Shown: positions 36,810 through 46,706 of the stretch, one piece after another
Numbering within the stretch: position 1 is the first letter of the stretch
Layout: every line of letters starts with the position of its first letter
Assembly (NCBI GenBank): GCA_963666945.2
Contig: CAXXRT010000023.1
Span: forward strand, 1 to 50,082
Length of the DNA: 50,082 bases
Direction: 5' to 3'
Source of the DNA: G963666945 sp963666945
GTDB lineage: Bacteria > Bacteroidota > Bacteroidia > Bacteroidales > Marinifilaceae
Notes under the pieces: generated by a model
Seen by the model: only the letters and a program-made list of their open reading frames with translations
The model's database searches: none
Told to the model about the DNA's origin: nothing
Program-made: the position numbers and the translations under genes

Positions 36810-39800
36810 CTACTGCCCTACCTCTATCCTGTTTCCTTTGGAGTTCGCCTGGAATTCCGGTGCGTACATGCACTGTATTGTGGATATTCCGTCACTGAAC
36901 GATCCTTTGTGGGTTACCCTTAATTCGTAATTAAGACTGAATTCTCCTTCCGGCAGATAGTCTATGAAATAGTTCACCGAGGCGTCTTTTACCGATATGT
37001 AATAGTAAAGCCTGTTGCCATAGCCGTAACCTGATTTAACGAATCCGGGCTCAAGGCACGATGCTCTTAGGTCTTTTATATGCACATATTCCATTGGGAA
37101 GTCGTTCTTAATTCTTAAAATTACTTTTAACTTGTCACCTACGTTTAGTCTCGTGTCTTTTTCCACTTTCTGGTAGCTTAGCTTTCCGTTGTTTATTCTC
37201 TCTACCAATACCTGCTTTTTGATTTCGAGTCCTGTTGATGATGCGGATACATTGTCAATATCGTCTAAATACTGAAGATACAGGGCTCCCCATACTAGCT
37301 TGTCGTCTGACTTGCGGACGGTGATTCTATCCATGTCTCTGGAAATCTCGTCTTTCTGATAGACTTTTTTGACATATCCTGTTCCTGCCTCTACTGAATT
37401 GTCTGGTTTTGATGCGTCGAAGATAAGTTTATCGCCTACGGATACTTTTAATCTTGTGCCCATATCGAAGGTTCCGCCATTGCCTGATAATAGGGAGTAG
37501 ATTGCACAGACTGTTGCCTTGGTCGATTCCCATGAATTGGTCCTCTTGTGGTTTAACAGCCATACCTTCATTTCTTCTATGGCCTTCTTATCGTTGGTTA
37601 TTTCCGTAAAGACTTCTATCATTAAGCTCTGTATCTCTATCTGGGCCTGACTGCTATAAATACCTCCCAGGTTTTCTTTCCAGTACATTCCGTAATATGA
37701 ATCGAGAACGGCATATTCCTTCAGCGAGGCTACTATTTCCCGGGCTGCGTCCTGTCGGTCGTTTCTGTATAGAACAAGGGCTGCCTGTCCTTTCTGATAT
37801 AGCGGGGCATCTTTCCAGTACTGCTCACATTTATTAAGATAGTTATCGACTATTAATTTTTCTCCAAGACTGAATTTTAATTCTTTATAGAAAGTTGCCA
37901 TATACAGGAAATGAAGATCTATAAAGTTCAGTCCACTTTCCACTATGTTTTTCCTGGCATACGACTTCACAAATTCTTCTTTGGACCATGTTAAGGCTTT
38001 TTTTATACGATTTTCTCTTTCAGGAACACCGGTTATTTTACCAAGGTAACCAAAGCCTGTAAGGATATGTTGTGTAATAAATCTGTTTGACCTCATATCC
38101 TTAAACCATGGCCATCCTCCGTCGTGGTTCTGGTTTTCGAATAATTTCGATAAGGTTCTCTGCTCCTCCATGCTCATATTATTAAGATCGAACAGCATGC
38201 CCAATCGCTTCATCCTCTCTTCCTGGGTCTTTGCCTCTGCCAGCCATGGGGTCTCTTCAAGGACTATCTGCTTTAACTCTTTATTGCTGGAAAGTTTGGA
38301 CATGAAGGTTTCCTTATCCTTGCTCGCGGTGGCCTTCCATACATCGTATATCTCCTTAATCTTGGAATTGCTGCGGATGATATGACTTGCCAGCTTGTTG
38401 GCGAAATATCGTGAGAAGGTCTGCTCACAGCATTCGTAGGGATACTCCATAAGGTATGGCAAGGACTGAACGGCATACCATACTGGGTTGGATGAGAATT
38501 CCATGGTCATTCTGTAAGGATCAACGCTTTCCTTTTTAAGTATATTCTTAAGATTGGGAACAATAAGCATGCTCTCTCCTGCATTTTTCACAGAGAAAGG
38601 CATGGATTTGGTAACCATTATCCTTTTGCTCAGTACAGGAATCACGCTTGTCTCTCCGTCGGAGAAATCTCCTGTTGTAGCAAGGACTGTATATTTTAAA
38701 AGACTGATATTTTCGGGTATATTAAGGTTCCATGAGACAAGGGTGTTGCTATTACTTGTAACATTAAAGATCCTGGCTATATCGCCTTCCACTATTTCAA
38801 GGATCTCTCCGGTGACGGCGTTACTAAGCTCTATCTTTATTCCTCCGCTAAGATCTTTATCGCTTAGGTTGCTTACCTTGGTTGTGAACTCTATCTTATC
38901 GCCTTCCCTCAGGAATCTTGGGGCATTTGAAATGACCATCAGGTCTTTCCTGGTCTCAAGGTATTTGGTTATAAAGCCCAGAGACAGATCTTTGGTATGG
39001 GCCATTCCCATCATCTTCCAACGTGTAAGCGATTCGGGTACGGTGAATTTAATCTCGACGTCCCCGTTCTCATCTGTCCTTAAAAAAGGGTAAAAGAATG
39101 CCGTTGATACAAAGTTCTTGCGGATTTGTATGTCTTCCGGGAATGGCGACTGTATAATGCCCTGACCGGCTACTTCATCCTCGGCTTCCTCTGCAATTTC
39201 TAATTCGTCTTCCAGTTCTTCTTCATCCTCATCATAAAGAACTACTTCTCCCTGAAGAGATGCTCGTCCTCTAATTTTTAGTCTGGAGTTTACCCCATAT
39301 CCTGTTACTACAACATTTCTGTATGATACACCCATAAAATCCCCAAATGCCTGCTCTAAATCCTTCCATATAAAACAAACAAAAGATCCGGCATCTATAT
39401 CTCTTTGTATGTATTTATTTTTATCTACAAATCTCCAATTCCACTTATTATTGCCTTCACTATTCCAGATAGGCCTGTTATAATAGCCTGAATAAGGATC
39501 AAATTTCCAACTATTGGAACTTAGTTTATCGAGGGAGGCATCGTAAAGGGTTGCAAGCATTTCTGCATCGGCGAATTTATTCTTGTAATCTTTTATCTTT
39601 ATTGTCCAGGCTTCCTGCTCTCCCGGCAATAATTTATCTCTGAATGATTTAAAACTAACATCAAGATCTTTATTGTTGTATGGTATATCAATCTCTTTAT
39701 ATGTTGTATAATACCTGTTATCGTACACAGCATAAAGCAATATTTCAATTCCTCCCCTAAACGATTCCTCAATAGGGATTAATATCTTCCTCTGCTCGTT

Positions 39801-42794
39801 ATTCAGGTGTATCTTTTCTGATTTTATAAGTTTATCTTTAGAAATAAGCTCGTATAAAATATCCATTCCCTTTGAACTTCCATATGTAAAAGTAATTGTA
39901 TCACCGGCCAATGCTTTTTCATGTGAGCACTCTGCCCACAGATATTTACTATCGGGATTCTTTTTGCTTTCGGGTTTATAAAGGGTAAATGCCTTTTTAT
40001 AGGTAACCTCTTTTCCGTCTTTGTCTTTTGCAGTGACTTTTAAAAGATAAGGTCCAGAAGGAATGGCTTTTCTTGTCCGGATTCTAAGCTTTTTGCTTTT
40101 GCCTGTATTGAGTGCAAAAGTTCCTTCTATGCCATCCTCTTTATAGTTTTCTATATTGTTCTCTTCGGCATAAACATGACCCGGATATAGTTTCTTCCAC
40201 TCTTGCTCGGCATACAATCTACAGGAAGGTTTATCCCATAGCCTGTCAGCTAAAGGAGTAACCTGACCTTTTAGTCTTATCATCTCGACTTTTAAGTCAG
40301 CGGGTATATTTACATCATCTATATTTTTGGTTGATAATTCGATTCCATCCATTAACTCTTTATAAGAAAGCCAATCTTTTAGGTCTGTTCTAATAAATAA
40401 TGATTGTGATGACAGCCTGAAGCCGTCACTAACCGTATGGGTCTCTCCATTTATATCTGTAACGGCAATTTCATAGGTGAACTTTGTGACCTTATTCTTT
40501 TCCAACAGTCCTGAAGGTTGGGCCACAAAACTAAAATTCAGCTTACCCTGGCTATCGGTTTTTCCTTTACCCGAATAAATAAGATCTCCCTTATCGCGAT
40601 TTAAATAATATGATCTTACAATATCGTATTCGTTCCTGTAAATCTTATATTCAAATTTAGCATGGGATACGGCTACATTGTTGAATGTAAGAGCCTGGGC
40701 ATCCACAGATATTGTATCGTTGTATTTGTATTGTTTTTTTAATTTTTCTGACTTAACCTCAAATTTTGGTACTTTATATTCCTCAACTCTTATTCCATGA
40801 TATCCAGTATATGTACTTCGGATAGTAAAACGTCCGGTCAATGTTTTATATGGAATTGAAAAACTACCGCTAACACTACCGTATTCGTTGGTTATGAGTT
40901 CCTGTTCTGATACATTATTGTAATGGGCATCTTTAAACTCAAGCTTAACCTTTTTATCTTTAAGTACTTTACACTTATCACCTTCTCCCTTAAATACTAT
41001 AGCCTTAAAATAAACCTTTTCTCCCGGTCGGTATATGGCCCTGTCTGTAAATATTTTAATTTCCGGACTACTCTCTCTTTTATGATTCACGGGTGCGTAA
41101 AATGAGCCGGAAGAAAGGGTATCCTTACCTTTGGATATTTGAAAGCCGATATTATTTCCACCTTCTTTAATTATGACAAGACCGTTACTATCGCTATACT
41201 TCTCTTTTATATCTTTCTTAGTCATCTCTCCTCTTACCCACTTCTGAATCCAATAAGTGAATTTTGCTCCTTCTATTGGCTGTCCGGTATTTCTGTCCAG
41301 TATCCTTATTTCGGAAATAGAATCCCTACTCCTTTGCTTATAATAAATATCACTGACAGAAATAAGAGCAATACTATACTGTTTTGAAGGATATTCTTTT
41401 TCTGTAGTGAATTCTATAAGGTATTTTCCGTAGTCAAGTCCTTTGAGCAAGATCTCTGTGGTATGAAGATTATAATCGCTGCCACCCTTTAAGAGATATT
41501 CCTTGCTGCTGATTAACTTAGCATCTTTGGTTAATTTATACTTTTCCATGAATCTTTCTTCCCAGAAAACAGAATCTGATTTAAGTCTCCATACCCTCAA
41601 CCAGACTGTATCGGTATTTCTATATTCTAAAAGTACCGGGAAAATTTTATTGGAAGGGAGTACCAATTCGCTGGTTAATTCAAGTTTTTTCTTTTTAATT
41701 GACACCAACAGATTTTCACATCTTTTTGCGCCTGTACTTTCCCTGTATCTTTCTAAACTTTTCTCACATAACTGCCCTGCTGTCTTCCTGTAATAGTAAT
41801 TTTTTTCCTCTCCTTGACAGCCCATTATTTCATTGGAATTGGCAACAAGAAAACTGGCATGGGCATAATATACATTGGCAACCTCCTTATTGTTGTAATC
41901 CTGCTCTATATTCTCCAATGCTTTTATAAATAAATCGTTTTTATTCTCTCCGGCATACTTTTTATAAATTAACTGATACCTGAGCAGCTCGTTTCTTACA
42001 AGAGCTTCCTTAGATCTTGTTTTTAAAATAAAACGCATAAGATCCTGAAGTACCAAAAGTCCCCTGTACTTTAATATTTCCTCTTTATATTCTGATATAT
42101 CTACAGAAACGAAATCTTTTGCGGGTTTAAAGAAATCGGTGTTAATGAAGGTATAATTATAATCCTCCAGCATCCAGTTGGTCGAGAAATAAAAGTCCAA
42201 TGCATTGGTTGCAAGTAATTCATAAAGGTTTAAATCTTCTGTGACAAGACTATCTACAAAGAATATTCTTTTGTAATCTTCTATCTTCAGTTTTCTAAAA
42301 TCCTTATTCTCCTTCAGGGACTGCTGGAAATGATAATCAATTTTATCTACATAATCCTTTCTGTCCCATTGTTCTATTGTTTCATTGTTATCGTCGGTGA
42401 TATCGATATTGTTGATTTTATAACCATTACTATTTAGATAACCGAAAAACTTATCGGCAATAAATGAATGCATAATGGCATTGTATGGGAAATCCAATCC
42501 ATTAAGCTCTTTATTTATATTTTTTAAAAAATTAAGCTTACCGTTCTTTTCAACATTTTCTACATAGTCGTATTTGAGGGATAATGCCTTTATCTGCTCA
42601 AGGTAGTCCTTATCCTGCTTTGCCTTATAGTAGATCTTATCTGCCTCGGCATAAACAGATTTTGGCAACCTCTTCTTTTTCAGGGAGTCAACTCTTTCCC
42701 ATGCCTTTTTATAGTAGTTATTGTTCTGGGATATGGTAACATTCGAAAGTAAAACGAGGAACAGTAATACCAAGGGGAAATATTTTCTATGCAT
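36810..42794 (-). CDS. Alpha-2-macroglobulin family protein (giant, exported)
   Basis: The ATG at 42794 (MHRKYFPLVLLFLVLLSNVT) is chosen because it gives a clean signal peptide; the 26-codon upstream extension lacks one. The product of about 1994 aa has many MG-type beta domains (FTDRAIYRPGEKVYFKAIVF), the central RKNFVSTAFFYPFLRTDENG segment, and the thioester motif ECCEQTFSR at about residues 1454-1462. That motif keeps the Cys and Gln of bacterial CLEQ-type macroglobulins. It should trap proteases attacking the cell envelope. Odd features are a SusC-plug-like NVVVTGYGVNSRL near residue 1160 and a very acidic stretch just after (YDEDEEELEDELEIAEEAED). Confidence 0.93.
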   Translation of the reverse strand: MHRKYFPLVLLFLVLLSNVTISQNNNYYKKAWERVDSLKKKRLPKSVYAEADKIYYKAKQDKDYLEQIKALSLKYDYVENVEKNGKLNFLKNINKELNGLDFPYNAIMHSFIADKFFGYLNSNGYKINNIDITDDNNETIEQWDRKDYVDKIDYHFQQSLKENKDFRKLKIEDYKRIFFVDSLVTEDLNLYELLATNALDFYFSTNWMLEDYNYTFINTDFFKPAKDFVSVDISEYKEEILKYRGLLVLQDLMRFILKTRSKEALVRNELLRYQLIYKKYAGENKNDLFIKALENIEQDYNNKEVANVYYAHASFLVANSNEIMGCQGEEKNYYYRKTAGQLCEKSLERYRESTGAKRCENLLVSIKKKKLELTSELVLPSNKIFPVLLEYRNTDTVWLRVWRLKSDSVFWEERFMEKYKLTKDAKLISSKEYLLKGGSDYNLHTTEILLKGLDYGKYLIEFTTEKEYPSKQYSIALISVSDIYYKQRSRDSISEIRILDRNTGQPIEGAKFTYWIQKWVRGEMTKKDIKEKYSDSNGLVIIKEGGNNIGFQISKGKDTLSSGSFYAPVNHKRESSPEIKIFTDRAIYRPGEKVYFKAIVFKGEGDKCKVLKDKKVKLEFKDAHYNNVSEQELITNEYGSVSGSFSIPYKTLTGRFTIRSTYTGYHGIRVEEYKVPKFEVKSEKLKKQYKYNDTISVDAQALTFNNVAVSHAKFEYKIYRNEYDIVRSYYLNRDKGDLIYSGKGKTDSQGKLNFSFVAQPSGLLEKNKVTKFTYEIAVTDINGETHTVSDGFRLSSQSLFIRTDLKDWLSYKELMDGIELSTKNIDDVNIPADLKVEMIRLKGQVTPLADRLWDKPSCRLYAEQEWKKLYPGHVYAEENNIENYKEDGIEGTFALNTGKSKKLRIRTRKAIPSGPYLLKVTAKDKDGKEVTYKKAFTLYKPESKKNPDSKYLWAECSHEKALAGDTITFTYGSSKGMDILYELISKDKLIKSEKIHLNNEQRKILIPIEESFRGGIEILLYAVYDNRYYTTYKEIDIPYNNKDLDVSFKSFRDKLLPGEQEAWTIKIKDYKNKFADAEMLATLYDASLDKLSSNSWKFDPYSGYYNRPIWNSEGNNKWNWRFVDKNKYIQRDIDAGSFVCFIWKDLEQAFGDFMGVSYRNVVVTGYGVNSRLKIRGRASLQGEVVLYDEDEEELEDELEIAEEAEDEVAGQGIIQSPFPEDIQIRKNFVSTAFFYPFLRTDENGDVEIKFTVPESLTRWKMMGMAHTKDLSLGFITKYLETRKDLMVISNAPRFLREGDKIEFTTKVSNLSDKDLSGGIKIELSNAVTGEILEIVEGDIARIFNVTSNSNTLVSWNLNIPENISLLKYTVLATTGDFSDGETSVIPVLSKRIMVTKSMPFSVKNAGESMLIVPNLKNILKKESVDPYRMTMEFSSNPVWYAVQSLPYLMEYPYECCEQTFSRYFANKLASHIIRSNSKIKEIYDVWKATASKDKETFMSKLSSNKELKQIVLEETPWLAEAKTQEERMKRLGMLFDLNNMSMEEQRTLSKLFENQNHDGGWPWFKDMRSNRFITQHILTGFGYLGKITGVPERENRIKKALTWSKEEFVKSYARKNIVESGLNFIDLHFLYMATFYKELKFSLGEKLIVDNYLNKCEQYWKDAPLYQKGQAALVLYRNDRQDAAREIVASLKEYAVLDSYYGMYWKENLGGIYSSQAQIEIQSLMIEVFTEITNDKKAIEEMKVWLLNHKRTNSWESTKATVCAIYSLLSGNGGTFDMGTRLKVSVGDKLIFDASKPDNSVEAGTGYVKKVYQKDEISRDMDRITVRKSDDKLVWGALYLQYLDDIDNVSASSTGLEIKKQVLVERINNGKLSYQKVEKDTRLNVGDKLKVILRIKNDFPMEYVHIKDLRASCLEPGFVKSGYGYGNRLYYYISVKDASVNYFIDYLPEGEFSLNYELRVTHKGSFSDGISTIQCMYAPEFQANSKGNRIEVGQ

Positions 42795-42911
42795 AATGTT
42801 GGGATTTTTAATATTCAAATATACAAAATATATATTGCTCTTAAACCTTTTTGTCTTTATATGGTCTAACAATCATTTAAAGTAAATTATAATTACAAAA
42901 AACGTACCAAT

Positions 42912-43319
42912 ATGAAAAAGATACTAATAGTTTTTATGTTGTTTTCCTTAACTGCCTCAGCTTATGCACAAAGGGGAAACAGATCAATTGATCCTAAGGA
43001 AAGGGCAAAAAAGGAGGTTGATGCAATAAAAAAACAGTTAAAACTTAGTGAAAAAAAAGAGAAAGACTGTTATGATGCCCACTTTGAACATTATAAAAAC
43101 CACCAGGAGCTCTTTAAAAAGAATTACACAAGAGAAAAGCGAAGAGAAGAGATACTAAAGGAAAGGAAAAATTTTCACAAAAAACTACAAGGCATACTTA
43201 CCAAAGAGCAGCATATAATGTATATGAATATACAGAAGGAAAAGGATAAAAAGATGAAGGAAGGCATGGGCAAACGTAGAGACGGACAAAGAGGTCAGGG
43301 AAGAGGCCAGCATCGCTAA
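42912..43319 (+). CDS. Small periplasmic Spy/CpxP-like protein
   Basis: The 135-aa product has a clear signal peptide (MKKILIVFMLFSLTASAYAQ) followed by a highly charged helical region with LKLSEKKEKDCYDAHFEHYK and LQGILTKEQHIMYMNIQKEK. LTxEQ-type motifs are the signature of the LTXXQ/Spy family of periplasmic chaperone-like proteins. The C-terminus is Arg/Gly/Gln-rich. It is divergent from the macroglobulin gene (117 bases between starts), hinting at a shared envelope-stress theme. It ends at an intrinsic terminator. Confidence 0.75.
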   Translation: MKKILIVFMLFSLTASAYAQRGNRSIDPKERAKKEVDAIKKQLKLSEKKEKDCYDAHFEHYKNHQELFKKNYTREKRREEILKERKNFHKKLQGILTKEQHIMYMNIQKEKDKKMKEGMGKRRDGQRGQGRGQHR

Positions 43320-43344
43320 TATCATAAAATACAACAAATAATGA

Positions 43345-43376
43345 ATGCCACTTTAAACATAAGGTGGCATTTTTCT
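43345..43376 (+). terminator. Intrinsic terminator after the Spy-like gene
   Basis: A 9-bp stem ATGCCACTT / AGGTGGCAT is followed by TTTTTC. Confidence 0.8.
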
Positions 43377-43417
43377 TATAATATCCATAAAAATGAACAG
43401 ATAGATAGATTTATTTC

Positions 43418-43446
43418 TTTGGATACGATTAAAATAGCTATATTTG
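43418..43446 (+). promoter_or_regulatory. Putative promoter of era-der
   Basis: TTTG (43418-43421) and TATATTTG (43439-43446) are 17 bases apart, slightly short of the usual 19-21. The -7 box lies 27 bases before the era ATG. Confidence 0.5.
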
Positions 43447-43473
43447 CAAGTTCAAAATAAAAAAGATAGCATA

Positions 43474-44358
43474 ATGGCGCATAAGGCAGGATTTGTAAAT
43501 ATTATTGGAAACCCTAATGTAGGTAAATCAACCCTGATGAACAGGCTTGTTGGAGAGAAGATTTCTATTATTACATCTAAATCACAGACTACAAGACACA
43601 GGATAAAGGGTATTGTTAATACTGATGACTATCAGATAGTATATTCTGATACTCCTGGTGTATTAAAACCAAACTATAAACTACAGGAATCTATGTTGAA
43701 TTTTTCTACTTCTGCTTTGGTAGATGCGGACATTATTCTTTATGTGACCGACGTAGTGGAAAGTATTGATAAAAACATTGATTTCCTTAGCAAGGTTCAA
43801 CGTTCTTACGCTCCTGTACTTTTGGTCATAAATAAGATTGATCTTACCGATCAGGCTAAGCTGGAGGAGCTGTTTGAGGCATGGAAGAAGATTCTTCCCA
43901 AGGCTGAGATATTCCCTATGTCTGCAAAGGAAAACTTCAATGTGGATAATCTTTTTAACAGAATTGTTGAAATGCTTCCTGAAGGGGACCCGTTCTTTCC
44001 TAAAGATGAGCTTACAGACCTTCCTTCAAAATTCTTTGTTAATGAGATTATAAGGGAAAAGATACTATTACACTACGAAAAAGAGATTCCTTACTCTGTG
44101 GAGGTGCAGGTTGAAGAATTTCTTGAAGAGGATAAGATTATACATATAGGTGCAGTGATCTATGTTGAGAGAGAATCTCAGAAAGGTATTATCATTGGTC
44201 ATAAAGGTGATGCACTAAAAAGAATTGGAACTGAAGCCAGAAAAGATATAGAGGCATTCTTCGATAAGAAAGTTTTCTTAAGACTATTTGTGAAGCTATC
44301 GAAGGACTGGAGAAATAAAGAGAATAACCTTAAGGGCTTTGGTTATAAATTAACGTAA
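43474..44358 (+). CDS. era: GTPase Era
   Basis: From the ATG at 43474 (MAHKAGFVNIIGNPNVGKST) the protein has 294 aa, the usual Era length; an upstream in-frame TTG is rejected because it falls on the -7 box region. G1 is GNPNVGKST, G3 is DTPGVLKP and G4 is NKID. The C-terminal KH domain includes GIIIGHKGDALKRIGTEAR. Era binds 16S rRNA and assists 30S assembly. It is followed after 19 bases by der, giving a two-gene ribosome-biogenesis operon. Confidence 0.96.
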   Translation: MAHKAGFVNIIGNPNVGKSTLMNRLVGEKISIITSKSQTTRHRIKGIVNTDDYQIVYSDTPGVLKPNYKLQESMLNFSTSALVDADIILYVTDVVESIDKNIDFLSKVQRSYAPVLLVINKIDLTDQAKLEELFEAWKKILPKAEIFPMSAKENFNVDNLFNRIVEMLPEGDPFFPKDELTDLPSKFFVNEIIREKILLHYEKEIPYSVEVQVEEFLEEDKIIHIGAVIYVERESQKGIIIGHKGDALKRIGTEARKDIEAFFDKKVFLRLFVKLSKDWRNKENNLKGFGYKLT

Positions 44359-44377
44359 ATAAATAAAAAGAAGAGAT

Positions 44378-45688
44378 ATGAGCAAGATAGTCGCTATAGT
44401 AGGAAGACCGAATGTTGGAAAATCCACACTGTTTAACAGACTGACAGGAACAAGAAAAGCCATAGTTAACGAGGAAAGTGGAGTTACAAGAGACAGGAAC
44501 TATGGTAAAGCTCACTGGAATGGAATAGATTTCTCTGTTATTGATACTGGTGGTTATGTTACCAATACGGAAGATCTTTTTGAAGGGGAGATAAACAAAC
44601 AGGTAATGCTGGCAATGGATGAGGCTGACTGTATTATGTTTGTTACTGATGTTGAACTTGGTATAACTGACCTTGATCAGAACTTTGCCAAGCTGCTTAG
44701 AAAAGTTAACAAGCCTATGTTTACCATTGTAAACAAGGTTGATAATAATGACAGGATATACGATGCACAGGAATTCTACCGACTTGGTGTTGGGGAACAA
44801 CTGTTCTGCATTTCATCTGTTAACGGTTCGGGAACCGGTGATTTGCTTGATGCTGTTGTTGAGAGCTTCCCAAAGGATGCTGAAGATGATGAAGAACTGG
44901 AAATTCCAAGATTGGCTATAGTTGGTCGTCCTAACGTTGGTAAATCTTCTACCATTAATGCTCTTATCGATAACGAAAGAAATATTGTTACCGATGTTGC
45001 CGGAACTACAAGGGATGCCCTTTATACAAGATATAATCGCTTCGGACACGATTTCCTTCTGATAGACACTGCCGGTTTAAGAAAGAGAACAAAGGTGAAC
45101 GAGGATGTTGAGTTTTATTCAACAATGAGGTCGGTCAGGGCTATTGAGGAATCTGATGTTTGTATGCTGTTAATAGATGCAACAAGGGGTGTTGAGGCTC
45201 AGGATATCAATATCTTCAACCTTATTATTAAGAACAGAAAAGGTGTTGTTATACTTGTAAACAAATGGGATCTTATTGAAAAAGAAACAAATACCACTAA
45301 GGAATTTGAGAAACAGATAAGGGATAAGATTGCTCCTTTCAACGATGTGCCCATTATCTTTACTTCTGCCCTTACCAAACAACGTCTGTTGAAGGGACTG
45401 GAAGAAACCATAAGGGTTTACCACAACAGAAAAAGAAAGGTTAAGACATCGGAACTTAACAAGGTAATGCTTGAGGCTATAGAGGATTTTACTCCTCCTT
45501 CGGTAAAGGGTAAATATATCAAGATAAAATATGTGGCCCAGCTGCCTACATATGCACCAACGTTTGCTTTCTATGCGAATCTTCCTCAGTATGTGAAGGA
45601 GCCATATAAAAGATATCTTGAAAATAAGATTAGAAAGACCTGGGATTTTACCGGGGTGCCTATCCAGATTTTTATGAGAAAGAAATAA
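44378..45688 (+). CDS. der: Ribosome-associated GTPase Der (EngA)
   Basis: The 436-aa product has the diagnostic tandem GTPase domains: GRPNVGKST at residue 8 and again near residue 183 (VGRPNVGKSSTINAL). Each has its own NKxD (NKVD, NKWD) and DT.G switch (DTGGYV, DTAGLRKR). The C-terminal KH-like domain contains KYIKIKYVAQLPTYAPTF. It acts in 50S subunit maturation. It is co-transcribed with era and ends at a shared bidirectional terminator with fabI. Confidence 0.97.
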   Translation: MSKIVAIVGRPNVGKSTLFNRLTGTRKAIVNEESGVTRDRNYGKAHWNGIDFSVIDTGGYVTNTEDLFEGEINKQVMLAMDEADCIMFVTDVELGITDLDQNFAKLLRKVNKPMFTIVNKVDNNDRIYDAQEFYRLGVGEQLFCISSVNGSGTGDLLDAVVESFPKDAEDDEELEIPRLAIVGRPNVGKSSTINALIDNERNIVTDVAGTTRDALYTRYNRFGHDFLLIDTAGLRKRTKVNEDVEFYSTMRSVRAIEESDVCMLLIDATRGVEAQDINIFNLIIKNRKGVVILVNKWDLIEKETNTTKEFEKQIRDKIAPFNDVPIIFTSALTKQRLLKGLEETIRVYHNRKRKVKTSELNKVMLEAIEDFTPPSVKGKYIKIKYVAQLPTYAPTFAFYANLPQYVKEPYKRYLENKIRKTWDFTGVPIQIFMRKK

Positions 45689-45697
45689 TATAAGACA

Positions 45698-45728
45698 TTA
45701 AAAAAGCCCGTTAAAACGGGCTTTTTTT
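45698..45728. terminator. Bidirectional terminator between der and fabI
   Basis: AAAAAAGCCCGTT-AA-AACGGGCTTTTTTT is a compact symmetric hairpin with A and T tracts on both sides. Confidence 0.92.
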
Positions 45729-45751
45729 AGTATATAGATCAGATTGCTTTG

Positions 45752-46582
45752 TTACTGTTCGTTATCGAAACTTTTACTATACTGGTGCATAGCCCTGTAG
45801 CTCATACCCATACTTGAGAATCCTCCGTCGTGGAAAATATTCTGCATAGTAATTTTTCTTGTAAGGTCGGAGAACAGGGTGATACAGAAATCGGCACACT
45901 CACCTGCCGTAGCATTGCCCAGTGGGGACATACGTTCTGAGAAGTCAACCAAAGAATCGAATCCTTTAATTCCACTTCCTGCAGTAGTCATTGTTGGTGA
46001 TTGTGAGATGGTATTGATCCTTATCCTCTTTTCCCTTCCGTAAATATATCCGAAACTTCGTGCTATTGATTCCAGCATAGCCTTGGCATCTGCCATATCG
46101 TTATATTCAAACATAGTTTTTTGAGCAGCCACATAAGAAAGAGCCACAACAGAACCCCATTCGTTAATTGCATCGAGTTTTTTTGCTGTCTGCAAGACTT
46201 TATGGAAAGATACAGCAGAAATATCAAGAGTTTTATTCAAAAAATCGTAATCAAGATCGTCGTAAGATCTTTTCTTTCTAACATTTAGGGACATACCAAT
46301 AGAGTGCAACACAAAATCAACCTTTCCACCTAACTGTTTCATAGCTTCAGAAAACAGGTTTTCTAAATCTTCAATGCTAGTGGCATCTGCAGGAATTAAC
46401 GGTATATTATTTTGCTCCGCGAAATCCTTCACCTCACCCATCCTTATTGATAAAGGGGTATTGGTTAACACTATTTCTGCTCCCTCTTCAATAGCTTTCT
46501 CTGCTACTTTCCATGCTATTGACTGTGGATTGAGGGCACCAAAAATAATTCCTTTCTTTCCTTTTAATAGATTATACGCCAT
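45752..46582 (-). CDS. fabI: Enoyl-[acyl-carrier-protein] reductase (NADH), FabI type
   Basis: The 276-aa protein is an SDR-fold enoyl reductase, the last step of each fatty-acid elongation cycle. The N-terminal cofactor region reads GIIFGALNPQSIAWKVAEKA, typical of FabI rather than FabG. The catalytic pair appears as Y-x6-K in EYNDMADAKAMLES near residues 155-162, and the end carries the ITMQNIFHDGGFSSMGM motif. It may have its own promoter at about 46656 and lies downstream of recN on the same strand. Confidence 0.93.
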   Translation of the reverse strand: MAYNLLKGKKGIIFGALNPQSIAWKVAEKAIEEGAEIVLTNTPLSIRMGEVKDFAEQNNIPLIPADATSIEDLENLFSEAMKQLGGKVDFVLHSIGMSLNVRKKRSYDDLDYDFLNKTLDISAVSFHKVLQTAKKLDAINEWGSVVALSYVAAQKTMFEYNDMADAKAMLESIARSFGYIYGREKRIRINTISQSPTMTTAGSGIKGFDSLVDFSERMSPLGNATAGECADFCITLFSDLTRKITMQNIFHDGGFSSMGMSYRAMHQYSKSFDNEQ

Positions 46583-46655
46583 AATTAGATATTTTGGGTT
46601 ATTGTACTAACGAACAAAACAACATAATTGTTGCATGCTCATATATTCAAACGCG

Positions 46656-46663
46656 CAAAACTA
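46656..46663 (-). promoter_or_regulatory. Candidate -7 element for fabI
   Basis: On the minus strand TAGTTTTG followed by C matches TAnnTTTG, about 75 bases before the fabI ATG. No clear -33 box is present. Confidence 0.35.
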
Positions 46664-46706
46664 GTACTTTTTATTGTATGAAAAGAATGATTTTGTTTAA
46701 ATAAAC

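Noticed and set aside
38554..39093. A 179-codon plus-strand frame inside the macroglobulin gene
   Set aside because: It is antisense to conserved macroglobulin sequence, with no promoter or domain.
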